DNA from: Mytilus edulis | Taxonomy: Eukaryota > Mollusca > Bivalvia > Mytilida > Mytilidae | DNA length: 64,000 nt | Assembly: GCF_963676685.1 (NCBI RefSeq) | Contig: NC_092344.1 | Span: forward strand, 54,334,830-54,398,829 | Reading direction: 5' to 3' | Shown here: piece after piece, positions 10,429 to 21,200 of the stretch | Layout of the letters: every line of letters begins with the position of its first letter | Position numbering within the stretch: position 1 is the stretch's first letter | Made by a program: the position numbers and the translations under genes | The notes under the pieces: generated by a model | The model's input: only the letters and a program-made list of their open reading frames with translations | What the model was told of the DNA's origin: nothing | The model's database searches: none

Positions 10429-10664
10429 GCGACTATGATGAAAATCAATGCAGATCTGCACAAGGATGTGTACCTTGTTATGTGAGATATCCGAGTTGTA
10501 AAGGATTACCAAATGGATTAAATCCGTGGACCGGCAGAGAAGGCTCGCCATACTTTGCCGTTTGTAAGAATGAAAGAGTCGTATACAATGACATGTGCGA
10601 TTTTGAAAATAAAAAGGAAATTTTCAACCCCGAAAAATTATTCTGTGAATCTATGTATAAGTAA
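10429..10664 (+). CDS. Gene A exon 3: C-terminal Cys-rich / CBM14-like module and stop
   Basis: The acceptor TTTTGCAG precedes 10429 and the frame ends with TAA at 10662-10664. It encodes residues 151-228. A short Cys cluster (C158, C164, C167) leads into a module with C174, C196, C207 and C223 and the signature GLPNGLNPWTGREGSPYF. This resembles the 'GLPDG-NP-PG' variety of CBM14 seen in molluscan shell-matrix proteins; that family placement is from memory of the motif, not a search. Copy B differs only by Met225Ile plus silent changes. Confidence 0.85.
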
Positions 10665-10988
10665 AATTATAGTTAAAATGAACAACTGATTTTTAAATGT
10701 TTTTTTTCCTTTCTTACATGTATTTATAAACAAATTAGCCAACTGTAAAACAAATGAGGATCATGAAAGAAGGTTAAATTGAACTGAACACAAAAAAAAA
10801 GTTAAATACAAATGAATCGTATATGTACATGTATACAGTCGTATTAAGTACCAGGGACCATGTCACCGAAGCTGTCCTATATCTAGATCATGCCATATTT
10901 CCTACATTTAGTCCTTAAGTAGGATATATGCATAGGTGTCGTAGGATAGTGCTAAAAGTTGCAATGTCTCAGATCGAAATAAAAACAA

Positions 10989-11580
10989 CAAAGGAGTAGG
11001 TTCAGTAAGACCCCTTTTTGGCCCCAAAATTAAGCAGTTTTGCAAAATTGTGAAAATGTAATCTTTTAGCTATTTTTTAGAAAGTAGAATGCTTCTGCTA
11101 CATACATATGTGCTGTTTTTGACAATACAATGCACATATATCGTGTACTAGCATCATGAAGTCATGCTAAATTACTGAAATCTTCACAATTATAGCATTT
11201 TAGTAAACTTTTAGACGGTTTCCGTCTTAAATGAAAGTGGCCGCATTCGTATTCATTCATAATATTGAAATGTAAGTAGTATTTGATGATAATACATAAC
11301 ATATATAAAGTTTGAGGATGAACACGGATGCGGCCACTTTCATTTTTGACGAAAACCATCTGAAAACTTAAAGTGACGTTTTTTGGCATATTTGATATAT
11401 TTTTCATATTTAAGCTTCAATCGGAGCGTTTTTAATGACTGAATCAGTTAAAATCTTTAACATAAACTAATCGAATCAATTGAAATAGACACTTAAGTGT
11501 TTAAAAAGTGTCCTAAATATCTCGTTAGATGAAACTGAAATTTGGGGCCAAAATCGGCCCTTACCGGACCTACTCCTTTG
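10989..11580. mobile_element. Non-autonomous DNA element with terminal inverted repeats (592 bp)
   Basis: The ends are CAAAGGAGTAGGT...GGCCCC and its inverse, with about 20 of the outer 25 bases complementary. It is absent from segment B, which instead reads CAAATTTG at 50561-50568 between otherwise matching flanks. An internal inverted pair (GTGGCCGCATTCGT near 11238 and CGGATGCGGCCAC near 11325) makes a second hairpin. The only ORF inside (11162-11407) matches nothing I know. Confidence 0.65.
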
Positions 11581-12860
11581 GCATTCAGTCAGTCTTTAGA
11601 GAATTGATCTCTGTGTAAATACTATATAATTTATTGTCCTTAATATTATTCGTTCCCACATTCGATAGCTTGCTGAATAAAACTATCCGGCTGATGCTTC
11701 AGCAAGCAATACATTCGATAACAAAAATTCTAACAATCTTGCCTATTTTCTATCTTAATCTTAAAATTTCGATGAAAAATTAGAAACATTTTTGCACTTG
11801 ACTAAATTGTACAATAATAATTGAATTGTGGACAGTATCTGAATTTTGCGATGTAATGTTACACGGCCTAGCCAATCTTTTTTTAAAAGCCATGAGACGT
11901 GAAAGCAATATCGAACCTGACAAAAGGTAAACCAATTGAATCGAGAAAAAATATCGACCTAGTGTATGCTTAAATAATAGACCTAAAACATCAGTGCACT
12001 CAACAGTCAACAGCTAATTCTGGAGTACTGGCTCATGACTTCTGACAGGCACATAAATGAATATCGCAGGCTAAAGCACTTTTCTGAGTGATTTACCTAT
12101 GTATCTAATCCGGGACAGAAGTGTAACATCAATTATAGATAAATTTAAGAACCAAAAATTTACGGTAAAATTCAATTAGTTCAAACTTAACTGACAAATC
12201 TTGTTTTAACGAACTTTGATATCGATCAGTATTTAATTTAATTCTTAAATTCCAATTTTTACACCATTGAAAAACATTGATGACGTGACGGTCACAAGAT
12301 AAAATAATATATGAGCTGATATAAAAAAAAAAAAACAAACATTTTAGCTAATCGGAAGACGTGTTACATCCCATATTTAATTATTAGTGTTTAAACAACA
12401 TAAAAAGAATGAACATTGATTTGAATGTTAGTTAAAATGACTATAGATATAGCTCTTGATTCTTATTTAACATGGAATTGGTCATGTTTTATCACTTTTT
12501 TGTTGTGCAATTATTTTAAAATCTAGCTATGTCTTCTTAAATCTAGATGTGATTTTTATCAAGATGTGCATGTTTCAAATTAACCCAAGTGTATTTCTAA
12601 AATCAAGCTTTATATATGTTTAACATCAATTTAGTGATTTTCCCTCTATTATTTTTGGCCAATAATCATTAGTTGTCTTTTTTTTGCAATCTTAGTGTGT
12701 AATTTTGTTTACTTCTTTATCTTTTTTAAGCGTTGTGAGTGAAACCTGTTATATTTATATGCACAACTGTTCACACAACTGATATTACTGTTACATACGT
12801 ATCACGAAAAAAAATGTTGAACATCGTGTGCTGGTGTGCTCCTTAACGGAGATAAATATT
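11581..12860. other. Non-coding 3' flank of gene A
   Basis: AT-rich sequence shared with B (50575-52280) apart from a 409-bp insertion in B. No gene, RNA or repeat family recognised; open frames are short and not kept intact between the copies. Confidence 0.5.
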
Positions 12861-12884
12861 TATGCTGCATATTTTTGTACTTTT

Positions 12885-13440
12885 GTATACTCCCATTCCA
12901 AACTTATTCACGTATAAGCAATGCCCTAAACCAAATGTTATGAAACTTGCACAAAATTCTTATCACCCAAAAACACAGATGGAGCTCGATATTAGTGGCG
13001 TCACTTTTACCGCTCTAGAAATATGCTCCTTTACAAATGGAAAAAAATAGATGAATTTTTCATTTCCGTTCTCTAACTTAAGCAAGCCTCACTCAAATTT
13101 TATGGAACTTATACACAATGCTTATTACCACAAAACACAGATCAAGTTTGTATTTTGGTGGCGTCAGATTCACTTTAATAGGCTAGAACTATGCCCCTTA
13201 ACAAATGGAAAAATAGCTAAATTTTTCATTTCCGTTCTCTAACTTAATGATTCCTTAATCTATAGCCTCACACAAATATTATGGAAATTATACACAATGC
13301 TTATTACCGCAAAACACAGATCAAGTTTGGATTTTGTTGGCTTCAAACTCATTTTTACACGCACAAGAATTATGCCCCTTTACAAATGGAAAAATAGCTC
13401 TTTTTTTCGTTTCCGTTCACTAACTTATTTTTAAATATAA
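12885..13440. repeat. Tandem repeat, ~190-bp period, about three copies
   Basis: Each unit contains TTATGGAACTTATACACAATG, then AAACACAGATCAAGTTTG, then ATGCCCCTTTACAAATGG, then ATTTCCGTTCTCTAACTTA. The units are diverged. The matching block in B is 52345-52850. This kind of diverged tandem repeat is common in bivalve DNA. Confidence 0.7.
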
Positions 13441-13444
13441 AAAA

Positions 13445-13535
13445 GAAGATGTGGTATGATTGCCAATGAGACCAAAATGACACAGACATTAACAACTATA
13501 GGTCACGGCCTTCAACAATGAGCAAAGCCCAAATT
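13445..13535 (+). repeat. Interspersed repeat fragment ('GCCAATGAGAC' family)
   Basis: Contains GATGTGGTATGATTGCCAAT, then ACACAGACATTAACAACTAT and GGCCTTCAACAATGAGCAAA. The fuller copy in B (52860-52980) shows that A has lost about 16 internal bases. I recall this family as very frequent in mussel sequences; the name is not known to me. Other copies: 42205-42300, 60755-60865 (inverted), 62700-62815 (inverted). Confidence 0.65.
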
Positions 13536-14008
13536 TTGTTTCAACCAAATTTTATGAAACTTATACATAATACAATTAATCGCACAGGGAAATGTTCAGT
13601 GAAAAATGCACATTAAAGTATGTTTATATAAGCACATCATATAACTAAGATTCGTCGTCTTTTTTTTACTGAAACCGATAGATAAATGTACTATATATCG
13701 AACTAGACATTTAAAAACAACCCAAATATCAAATTAGTTAACTTTAAGCTTATGAATTATATGGTTAATTAATGCTTTGGTCATTCTGAAGTTATCAAGC
13801 AATAAGTTACCATTGAGTGCATTTTGATACAAAATTGCAAATTTTACACGTACATGTATCTGAAAGAAAGAAAAATAACGAAAGAAGTTTCTTACCAATA
13901 CCAATTTGTAATATGTATATAAAACATAACTATAACTATATATACATAATATATATATATATATATATATATATAAGAAAAAGTTAAGTAAAGTCCGTAT
14001 GCTGGTAA

Positions 14009-14520
14009 CATATAAGAAAATTATTAAAAGATAAAAACGGTTTCAATGCATCACTTTTTTACTAGTACTTTCACTGCTTCCGCAGATCTTCAGGTAATGT
14101 GACTTGTATATAAATAAAACAATTGATTGACGTTAACAATAGTATGACGTAAACAAATACAAGGGAGACTACTAATGTCATTTTAAGACTTTAAAATGTT
14201 ACGTTAAAATTAGAATATCATTTATCATTTAATCCCGGGTTGAGAATGTTTATGAATAATTCTTCCTTCTTCCTCCGGAGAAAATCATTTTGACGATTGA
14301 CCATATACAATGGAAATATTTTAAATCGTCCATTAGAACAACGATGGAAATGGTCGTTTGCCCTGATGAGTGTTAAATCTTCATGGTTGGTTTGCTGTCT
14401 ATGTAAAGTCATTCTAGTCCGCAGTTCATTTTTTGTCTCTCCAACATAGAATTCCTCACAATTTGAACATATGAGAGAATAGATGACGTTTGAACTTTTA
14501 CAAGACATATTTTGCCTCAC
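14009..14520. repeat. PLE1 terminal inverted repeat, left arm
   Basis: Covers the 3' part of the GIY-YIG coding region and the 3' UTR. It pairs with 17226-17737 (coordinates sum to about 31746) and looks identical apart from the outermost bases. The left end carries about 35 extra bases (13975-14008) not in the right arm. Confidence 0.9.
14049..14099 (-). ncRNA. Hammerhead-ribozyme-like motif in PLE1 (left copy)
   Basis: On the minus strand: UUAC, CUGAAGA, a stem II of CUGC-GGAA-GCAG, GAAA, then GUACUA and GUAA. The core CUGANGA and GAAA are intact. UUAC can pair with GUAA as stem I. A-G-U-A-C-U can form a two-pair stem III, which places the cleavage triplet CUA correctly. The base next to stem II is U opposite U instead of G-C. 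Hammerheads with tiny stem III are known in PLE terminal repeats. Activity is not proven. Confidence 0.55.
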
Positions 14521-16503
14521 AGTAAAATGCTTTCCATTTTTGAAATAAATTGAACTTTCTTCTATTAAATTTGGACAAGTCATACATCGTTTATCGGTAC
14601 ATTTTTTTACAATTGGCACAGTTTCATTAAAGTCAAATTTTGAAGATGTTAAATATCGTTTCAGACTTTTCGACTGTCTTTTGCTGTTGATAATCTTCTT
14701 TTTCTGTAAGACCTTGTCCATTCTTTCACTTTTGTGTAAATTTGTTTCAATTTGTCGCATGAAACTAAAAATGTCATAATCTCGCGGATTATAAGTTGTG
14801 ACAAACGGAATAATTTTGTTTAAATTGTTCGATGATTCCTCGGTAGTTTCGGATCGCCGTGATTCTGTAACAATTGGTCCTTTTGTCAGTGCCTTTTGAA
14901 TTCCGTAATTTATTACTTGTTCCGGGTAGTGTTGCTTCTTTAAATACGCTTTTAATTCTTCCAGTCTTTTATTGCGTAATATGTCTGTGCTTGTAATAGT
15001 GATTATTCTTGACGCTAGATTAAAAGGTATATTTAATTTAACATGTTTTGGATGGTTTGAGTAAAAATTTAAATACATATGTGTATCAGTGTCTTTAGAG
15101 AAGATATCTGTGACAATTTCATTGTCTTCCGTTATAATGACCAAAATATCCAAAAACGGCATTTCCCTGACATTTCTGTTAATAGTGAAATGAATATATG
15201 GATTTAAAGAATTTAAATCAGAATGAAAATCTGAGACAGATATATCCGAATTCCAAATTATAAAACAGTCGTCAAGAAATCGTTTCCAGTTTTGACGTAT
15301 GTAAATGGCAAATTCATTTCCGTACTTGTGACTCATTTTTTCGTATAATAATTGTTCCAAATATCCAAGTACCAAAGTGGCATATGAAGGCGCCATTTTA
15401 GTACCCATAGCTGTTCCTTTTTTCTGATGATAGTATGTTCCGTTAAAGTAAAAAATATTTCTTTCTAGTATAAGTTTCAAAGATGCAAGGATAAATTCTT
15501 TTGTTAATCTGTTTTCAATGACGTTTTCCGTATTTTCTAACCAATATTTTACGGCTGTAATTCCTAAGTCATGAGGAATATTTGTGTATAGGCTGACAAT
15601 ATCAAAAGTAATGAGTTCTGAATTCGGGTTTACAGTTTTAGGTAGATGATTTAAAAATTCCAAATCGTCTCGTATAAAACTTGGAACTTCACGACATAAA
15701 GGTTTAAGCACAATGTCTATAAAATGGCTTAAATTCTGTGTAACACTGTTGGGTCCACCCACAATTGGTCGAAATTTTAAATCATTTGGTGTTAAAAGTT
15801 CGATGTATTCACTGTTTTGTTCTGATATCGCATTTGAAATTTCCTCACTTTTGTGAATTTTTGGTAAACCATAGAAATAGCTTTCTGAAAATTTAGAATT
15901 TGAAATGTAATCTATCTCTTCTTTAAACAATTCCGTTTCATGTTTCTTTAGTAATTTCTTAATCATTGTACTTGTTTGTCGGTCCAATTTTTTATCTGTC
16001 ACCTCATAAGACATTTCATCTTGTAACATATTTAAAATACTATCTCTGTAATACTCACGGTCCATGATTACAACTGCATTACCTTTATCCGCTTCTTTTA
16101 TTATTATTGATTTATCTGATTTTAAATTTTGTAAAGCTGTTTTCTCCTCTCGGGTTAAATTGTCCTTGACATTTTTATTGCTTGTAAGTGAATTTGTTTT
16201 TAATGTTTTAATAGTTTCTTCTAAATCTTTATCTTTTGTTGGTCTTGGAATCCAGTCTGATTTATTTCTTACCAGTGGTTTATTTTCTTCTTCTTCGTTT
16301 TCTTCATTATCCTTACAAAAAATATAATTTATCCTCAATCTTCTGCCAAATTCATCAATGTCGGCTCCAAGTTGTGTTTTATCCTCATTAGGTGTTGGTG
16401 TAAATTTTAATCCTCTTTTTAAAAGATTTATTTCCCTTAATTGTAATTTTCTATGCGACAAGTTTATGATTCTAGGGTGAATTTTATCCGTGTTTGTTAG
16501 GCT
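14218..16503 (-). CDS. PLE reverse transcriptase with C-terminal GIY-YIG endonuclease
   Basis: The frame is open from 16503 to the stop at 14218. The conserved PLE entry motif RIINLSHRKLQ...LKFTPTP lies at its start. Counting from the codon at 16461: ADKGNAVV at 124-131, YGLPKIHK at 197-204, FDIVSLYTNIPH at 286-297, GTAMGTKMAP at 349-358, RFLDD at 394-398 (catalytic Asp pair) and FLDILV at 436-441. A Cys-rich linker (C621, C626, C629) follows, then a GIY-YIG nuclease at about 659-747 (VIYSLI ... FYVGET, then LRTRMTLH). It makes cDNA and nicks the target. All catalytic motifs I can check are present, but one frame offset separates it from the N-terminal ORF. Confidence 0.93.
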   Translation of the reverse strand, partial: SLTNTDKIHPRIINLSHRKLQLREINLLKRGLKFTPTPNEDKTQLGADIDEFGRRLRINYIFCKDNEENEEEENKPLVRNKSDWIPRPTKDKDLEETIKTLKTNSLTSNKNVKDNLTREEKTALQNLKSDKSIIIKEADKGNAVVIMDREYYRDSILNMLQDEMSYEVTDKKLDRQTSTMIKKLLKKHETELFKEEIDYISNSKFSESYFYGLPKIHKSEEISNAISEQNSEYIELLTPNDLKFRPIVGGPNSVTQNLSHFIDIVLKPLCREVPSFIRDDLEFLNHLPKTVNPNSELITFDIVSLYTNIPHDLGITAVKYWLENTENVIENRLTKEFILASLKLILERNIFYFNGTYYHQKKGTAMGTKMAPSYATLVLGYLEQLLYEKMSHKYGNEFAIYIRQNWKRFLDDCFIIWNSDISVSDFHSDLNSLNPYIHFTINRNVREMPFLDILVIITEDNEIVTDIFSKDTDTHMYLNFYSNHPKHVKLNIPFNLASRIITITSTDILRNKRLEELKAYLKKQHYPEQVINYGIQKALTKGPIVTESRRSETTEESSNNLNKIIPFVTTYNPRDYDIFSFMRQIETNLHKSERMDKVLQKKKIINSKRQSKSLKRYLTSSKFDFNETVPIVKKCTDKRCMTCPNLIEESSIYFKNGKHFTVRQNMSCKSSNVIYSLICSNCEEFYVGETKNELRTRMTLHRQQTNHEDLTLIRANDHFHRCSNGRFKIFPLYMVNRQNDFLRRKKEELFINILNPGLNDK

Positions 16504-17234
16504 ATTTCCTTCGGGAATGTCTCCTCGTAATTCGTGTTGACTGATGATTGAATTTGGTTCCGGATACTGCGGTCTGTTGTCCCTCCCCCTTTGTCGTTCA
16601 TCCTGCGTTGTCCTAAAAAATGGTTCTGTACGTTTTGTCCTATGTATATAGTACCATTATCATTTACAAAATTTTGTTGTCTTCTATGTGGTTCAGGATT
16701 TCTTCGTAATCTCAAATTATAGTTATTTTGATTCGCATTTGTTGTTTGTTTAGAATAACGGTTTTGATTTTGATGACACTTTGGTTTATTCCGGGGCTGG
16801 ATATTTGTGTGCGGAGTATGTGATACATGTACTACTGCTTGATTTGTTAAGTTATCATCGGTATTGTGTGAAGTTCCGGGATAATTTCTTTGTACTTTCC
16901 TTTCTTTACGTGGAAAGGTTTTCTTTTTATATGCGTCACCAACCTGTGTGTTTTCTTCAGTAACGAATAAATCACCAAAATGGTCTTCGTATTCTTCAAG
17001 CCATAGCTGTTTCCTTTCCCAGATTTGTACAGATTTAATTTCTTCTTTTTCACAATCAGATCTCCATAAATTGTTAATACTTTCTGTGATTTCGGCGTTA
17101 AATTTTGCAACAAAAGTTTCGAACATTTCTTCATCTATTTGTTTGTAGTTATGTTCATATCTGTTAGCTTTATTTTTCAAAAGTTTAATTTCAACCTCAA
17201 AATTACGAATGGCATATATATATATGTGAGGCAA
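16497..17234 (-). pseudogene. N-terminal part of the PLE protein, one base out of frame with the RT ORF
   Basis: A frame of 245 codons ending in GCC-TAA at 16497. It contains IRNFEVEIKLLKNKANRYEH and WLEEYEDHFGDLF, matching the coiled N-terminal region of PLE proteins, then a polar, Asn/Arg-rich linker. The RT frame is one base away, and reading it upstream gives a plausible continuation (RGDIPEGNSL) into the RT. A single-base indel near 16500-16560 probably broke an ORF of about 1000 codons; programmed frameshifting cannot be excluded. Its first codons come from the TA-rich junction at 17215-17226, so the true N-terminus is uncertain. Confidence 0.6.
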
Positions 17235-17737
17235 AATATGTCTTGTAAAAGTTCAAACGTCATCTATTCTCTCATATGTTCAAATTGTGAGGAATTCTAT
17301 GTTGGAGAGACAAAAAATGAACTGCGGACTAGAATGACTTTACATAGACAGCAAACCAACCATGAAGATTTAACACTCATCAGGGCAAACGACCATTTCC
17401 ATCGTTGTTCTAATGGACGATTTAAAATATTTCCATTGTATATGGTCAATCGTCAAAATGATTTTCTCCGGAGGAAGAAGGAAGAATTATTCATAAACAT
17501 TCTCAACCCGGGATTAAATGATAAATGATATTCTAATTTTAACGTAACATTTTAAAGTCTTAAAATGACATTAGTAGTCTCCCTTGTATTTGTTTACGTC
17601 ATACTATTGTTAACGTCAATCAATTGTTTTATTTATATACAAGTCACATTACCTGAAGATCTGCGGAAGCAGTGAAAGTACTAGTAAAAAAGTGATGCAT
17701 TGAAACCGTTTTTATCTTTTAATAATTTTCTTATATA
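17226..17737. repeat. PLE1 terminal inverted repeat, right arm (inverted 3' fragment)
   Basis: A plus-strand copy of the last 97 codons of the PLE protein (GIY-YIG end, stop at 17526-17528) and the 3' UTR. It is joined to the N-terminal region of the main copy at a TA run. Not an independent gene. Confidence 0.9.
17647..17697 (+). ncRNA. Hammerhead-ribozyme-like motif in PLE1 (right copy)
   Basis: The same motif as 14049-14099 on the opposite strand, because it lies in the inverted terminal repeat. Core CUGAAGA at 17653-17659 and GAAA following the CUGC/GCAG stem. Confidence 0.55.
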
Positions 17738-17756
17738 TATATATATATATATATAT

Positions 17757-18197
17757 ACAACTCGTCTAACCATCAACCCAACAATGTTAGATCTGTAAAT
17801 TTGCTTTCGCAAATTTTTGGTTCTTCCCTCGCCGGGATTCGAACCCATGCTACTGTGATATCGTGACACCAAATCGCCTGCACTGCAGCCGCCCCGCTAG
17901 ACCACACGACCACCTGGGCTCTACAAAAATAAAGCTGTCAGTGGCCGTGTGTTTCCTTTTCTCGTCAGTTTAAATCTAACGGCGTACTACAGTACATGAT
18001 ATATAAGGCATGAAGATGCTATTGTTACAGATCAGCTAAATTATCTATAGTAAAGGATCCTACAAATTAATGTAATATACAGTCACAGAAAATAATTATA
18101 TTTATAAGTACGTCTGAGTCAGTGACAACTCTACAACAAATGTATCCATCGGATCGCCATCAATGATGGTGATACATGGCTGTGTACATAATGTATA
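17757..18197 (-). repeat. Diverged first monomer of the tRNA-derived repeat
   Basis: It aligns along its length with the 443-bp monomers that follow but carries many substitutions (for example a different block around 17925-17985). It is followed by a 43-bp partial monomer and a TA microsatellite (about 18238-18263) before the uniform array begins. On the minus strand it holds the same tRNA-like A and B boxes. Confidence 0.8.
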
Positions 18198-18266
18198 TAC
18201 AACTCGTCTAAACATCAACCCAACAATGTTAGATCTGTTATATATATATATATATATATATTATAT

Positions 18267-21200
18267 ACAACTCGTCTAAACATCAACCCAACAATGTTAG
18301 ATCTGTAAATTTGCTTTCGCAAATTTTTGGTTCTTCCCTCGCCGGGATTCGAACCCATGCTACTGTGATATCGTGACACCAAATCGCCTGCACTGCAGCC
18401 GTCCCGCTAGACCACACGACCACCTGGGCTCTCAAAATAAGAGCTTTCGGTGGGCATGTGTTACCTTTCCACGTCAGTTTTAATCTAGCGGCGTACTACA
18501 GTACATGATATATATAAGGCATGAAGATGTTATTGTTACAGATCAGCTAAATTATCTATAGTAAAGGATCCTACAAATTAATGTAAGATACAGTCACAGA
18601 AAATAATTATATTCATAAGTACGTCTGAGTCAGTGACAACCCTACAACAGATGTATCCATCGGATCGCCATCAATGATGGTGATACATGGCTGTGTACAT
18701 AATGTATATACAACTCGTCTAAACATCAACCCAACAATGTTAGATCTGTAAATTTGCTTTCGCAAATTTTTGGTTCTTCCCTCGCCGGGATTCGAACCCA
18801 TGCTACTGTGATATCGTGACACCAAATCGCCTGCACTGCAGCCGTCCCGCTAGACCACACGACCACCTGGGCTCTCAAAATAAGAGCTTTCGGTGGGCAT
18901 GTGTTACCTTTCCACGTCAGTTTTAATCTAGCGGCGTACTACAGTACATGATATATATAAGGCATGAAGATGTTATTGTTACAGATCAGCTAAATTATCT
19001 ATAGTAAAGGATCCTACAAATTAATGTAAGATACAGTCACAGAAAATAATTATATTCATAAGTACGTCTGAGTCAGTGACAACCCTACAACAGATGTATC
19101 CATCGGATCGCCATCAATGATGGTGATACATGGCTGTGTACATAATGTATATACAACTCGTCTAAACATCAACCCAACAATGTTAGATCTGTAAATTTGC
19201 TTTCGCAAATTTTTGGTTCTTCCCTCGCCGGGATTCGAACCCATGCTACTGTGATATCGTGACACCAAATCGCCTGCACTGCAGCCGTCCCGCTAGACCA
19301 CACGACCACCTGGGCTCTCAAAATAAGAGCTTTCGGTGGGCATGTGTTACCTTTCCACGTCAGTTTTAATCTAGCGGCGTACTACAGTACATGATATATA
19401 TAAGGCATGAAGATGTTATTGTTACAGATCAGCTAAATTATCTATAGTAAAGGATCCTACAAATTAATGTAAGATACAGTCACAGAAAATAATTATATTC
19501 ATAAGTACGTCTGAGTCAGTGACAACCCTACAACAGATGTATCCATCGGATCGCCATCAATGATGGTGATACATGGCTGTGTACATAATGTATATACAAC
19601 TCGTCTAAACATCAACCCAACAATGTTAGATCTGTAAATTTGCTTTCGCAAATTTTTGGTTCTTCCCTCGCCGGGATTCGAACCCATGCTACTGTGATAT
19701 CGTGACACCAAATCGCCTGCACTGCAGCCGTCCCGCTAGACCACACGACCACCTGGGCTCTCAAAATAAGAGCTTTCGGTGGGCATGTGTTACCTTTCCA
19801 CGTCAGTTTTAATCTAGCGGCGTACTACAGTACATGATATATATAAGGCATGAAGATGTTATTGTTACAGATCAGCTAAATTATCTATAGTAAAGGATCC
19901 TACAAATTAATGTAAGATACAGTCACAGAAAATAATTATATTCATAAGTACGTCTGAGTCAGTGACAACCCTACAACAGATGTATCCATCGGATCGCCAT
20001 CAATGATGGTGATACATGGCTGTGTACATAATGTATATACAACTCGTCTAAACATCAACCCAACAATGTTAGATCTGTAAATTTGCTTTCGCAAATTTTT
20101 GGTTCTTCCCTCGCCGGGATTCGAACCCATGCTACTGTGATATCGTGACACCAAATCGCCTGCACTGCAGCCGTCCCGCTAGACCACACGACCACCTGGG
20201 CTCTCAAAATAAGAGCTTTCGGTGGGCATGTGTTACCTTTCCACGTCAGTTTTAATCTAGCGGCGTACTACAGTACATGATATATATAAGGCATGAAGAT
20301 GTTATTGTTACAGATCAGCTAAATTATCTATAGTAAAGGATCCTACAAATTAATGTAAGATACAGTCACAGAAAATAATTATATTCATAAGTACGTCTGA
20401 GTCAGTGACAACCCTACAACAGATGTATCCATCGGATCGCCATCAATGATGGTGATACATGGCTGTGTACATAATGTATATACAACTCGTCTAAACATCA
20501 ACCCAACAATGTTAGATCTGTAAATTTGCTTTCGCAAATTTTTGGTTCTTCCCTCGCCGGGATTCGAACCCATGCTACTGTGATATCGTGACACCAAATC
20601 GCCTGCACTGCAGCCGTCCCGCTAGACCACACGACCACCTGGGCTCTCAAAATAAGAGCTTTCGGTGGGCATGTGTTACCTTTCCACGTCAGTTTTAATC
20701 TAGCGGCGTACTACAGTACATGATATATATAAGGCATGAAGATGTTATTGTTACAGATCAGCTAAATTATCTATAGTAAAGGATCCTACAAATTAATGTA
20801 AGATACAGTCACAGAAAATAATTATATTCATAAGTACGTCTGAGTCAGTGACAACCCTACAACAGATGTATCCATCGGATCGCCATCAATGATGGTGATA
20901 CATGGCTGTGTACATAATGTATATACAACTCGTCTAAACATCAACCCAACAATGTTAGATCTGTAAATTTGCTTTCGCAAATTTTTGGTTCTTCCCTCGC
21001 CGGGATTCGAACCCATGCTACTGTGATATCGTGACACCAAATCGCCTGCACTGCAGCCGTCCCGCTAGACCACACGACCACCTGGGCTCTCAAAATAAGA
21101 GCTTTCGGTGGGCATGTGTTACCTTTCCACGTCAGTTTTAATCTAGCGGCGTACTACAGTACATGATATATATAAGGCATGAAGATGTTATTGTTACAGA

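Larger units (their letters stand above)
13975..17737 (-). mobile_element. Penelope-like element (PLE1) with long terminal inverted repeats
   Basis: An element of about 3.76 kb inserted in a TA-rich microsatellite. Segment B has the unoccupied microsatellite at 53400-53419, followed directly by the same flank (ACAACTCGTC). It codes on the minus strand for an N-terminal piece (16497-17234) and the RT plus GIY-YIG protein (14218-16503). The last 512 bp (14009-14520) are repeated in inverted form at 17226-17737, so the element is capped by an inverted partial copy of its own 3' end. Partial, tandem and inverted copies like this are typical of PLE insertions. PLEs usually carry hammerhead motifs in such terminal repeats (see 14049-14099). 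Confidence 0.92.

Noticed and set aside
14361..14390. CTGATGAG inside the PLE GIY-YIG coding region
   Set aside because: No GAAA or pairing partner follows; chance match within codons.
18776..18874. True tRNA genes in each monomer
   Set aside because: A and B boxes are good, but the bases flanking them do not form an acceptor stem, and the T stem is only partly paired. It is tRNA-derived.
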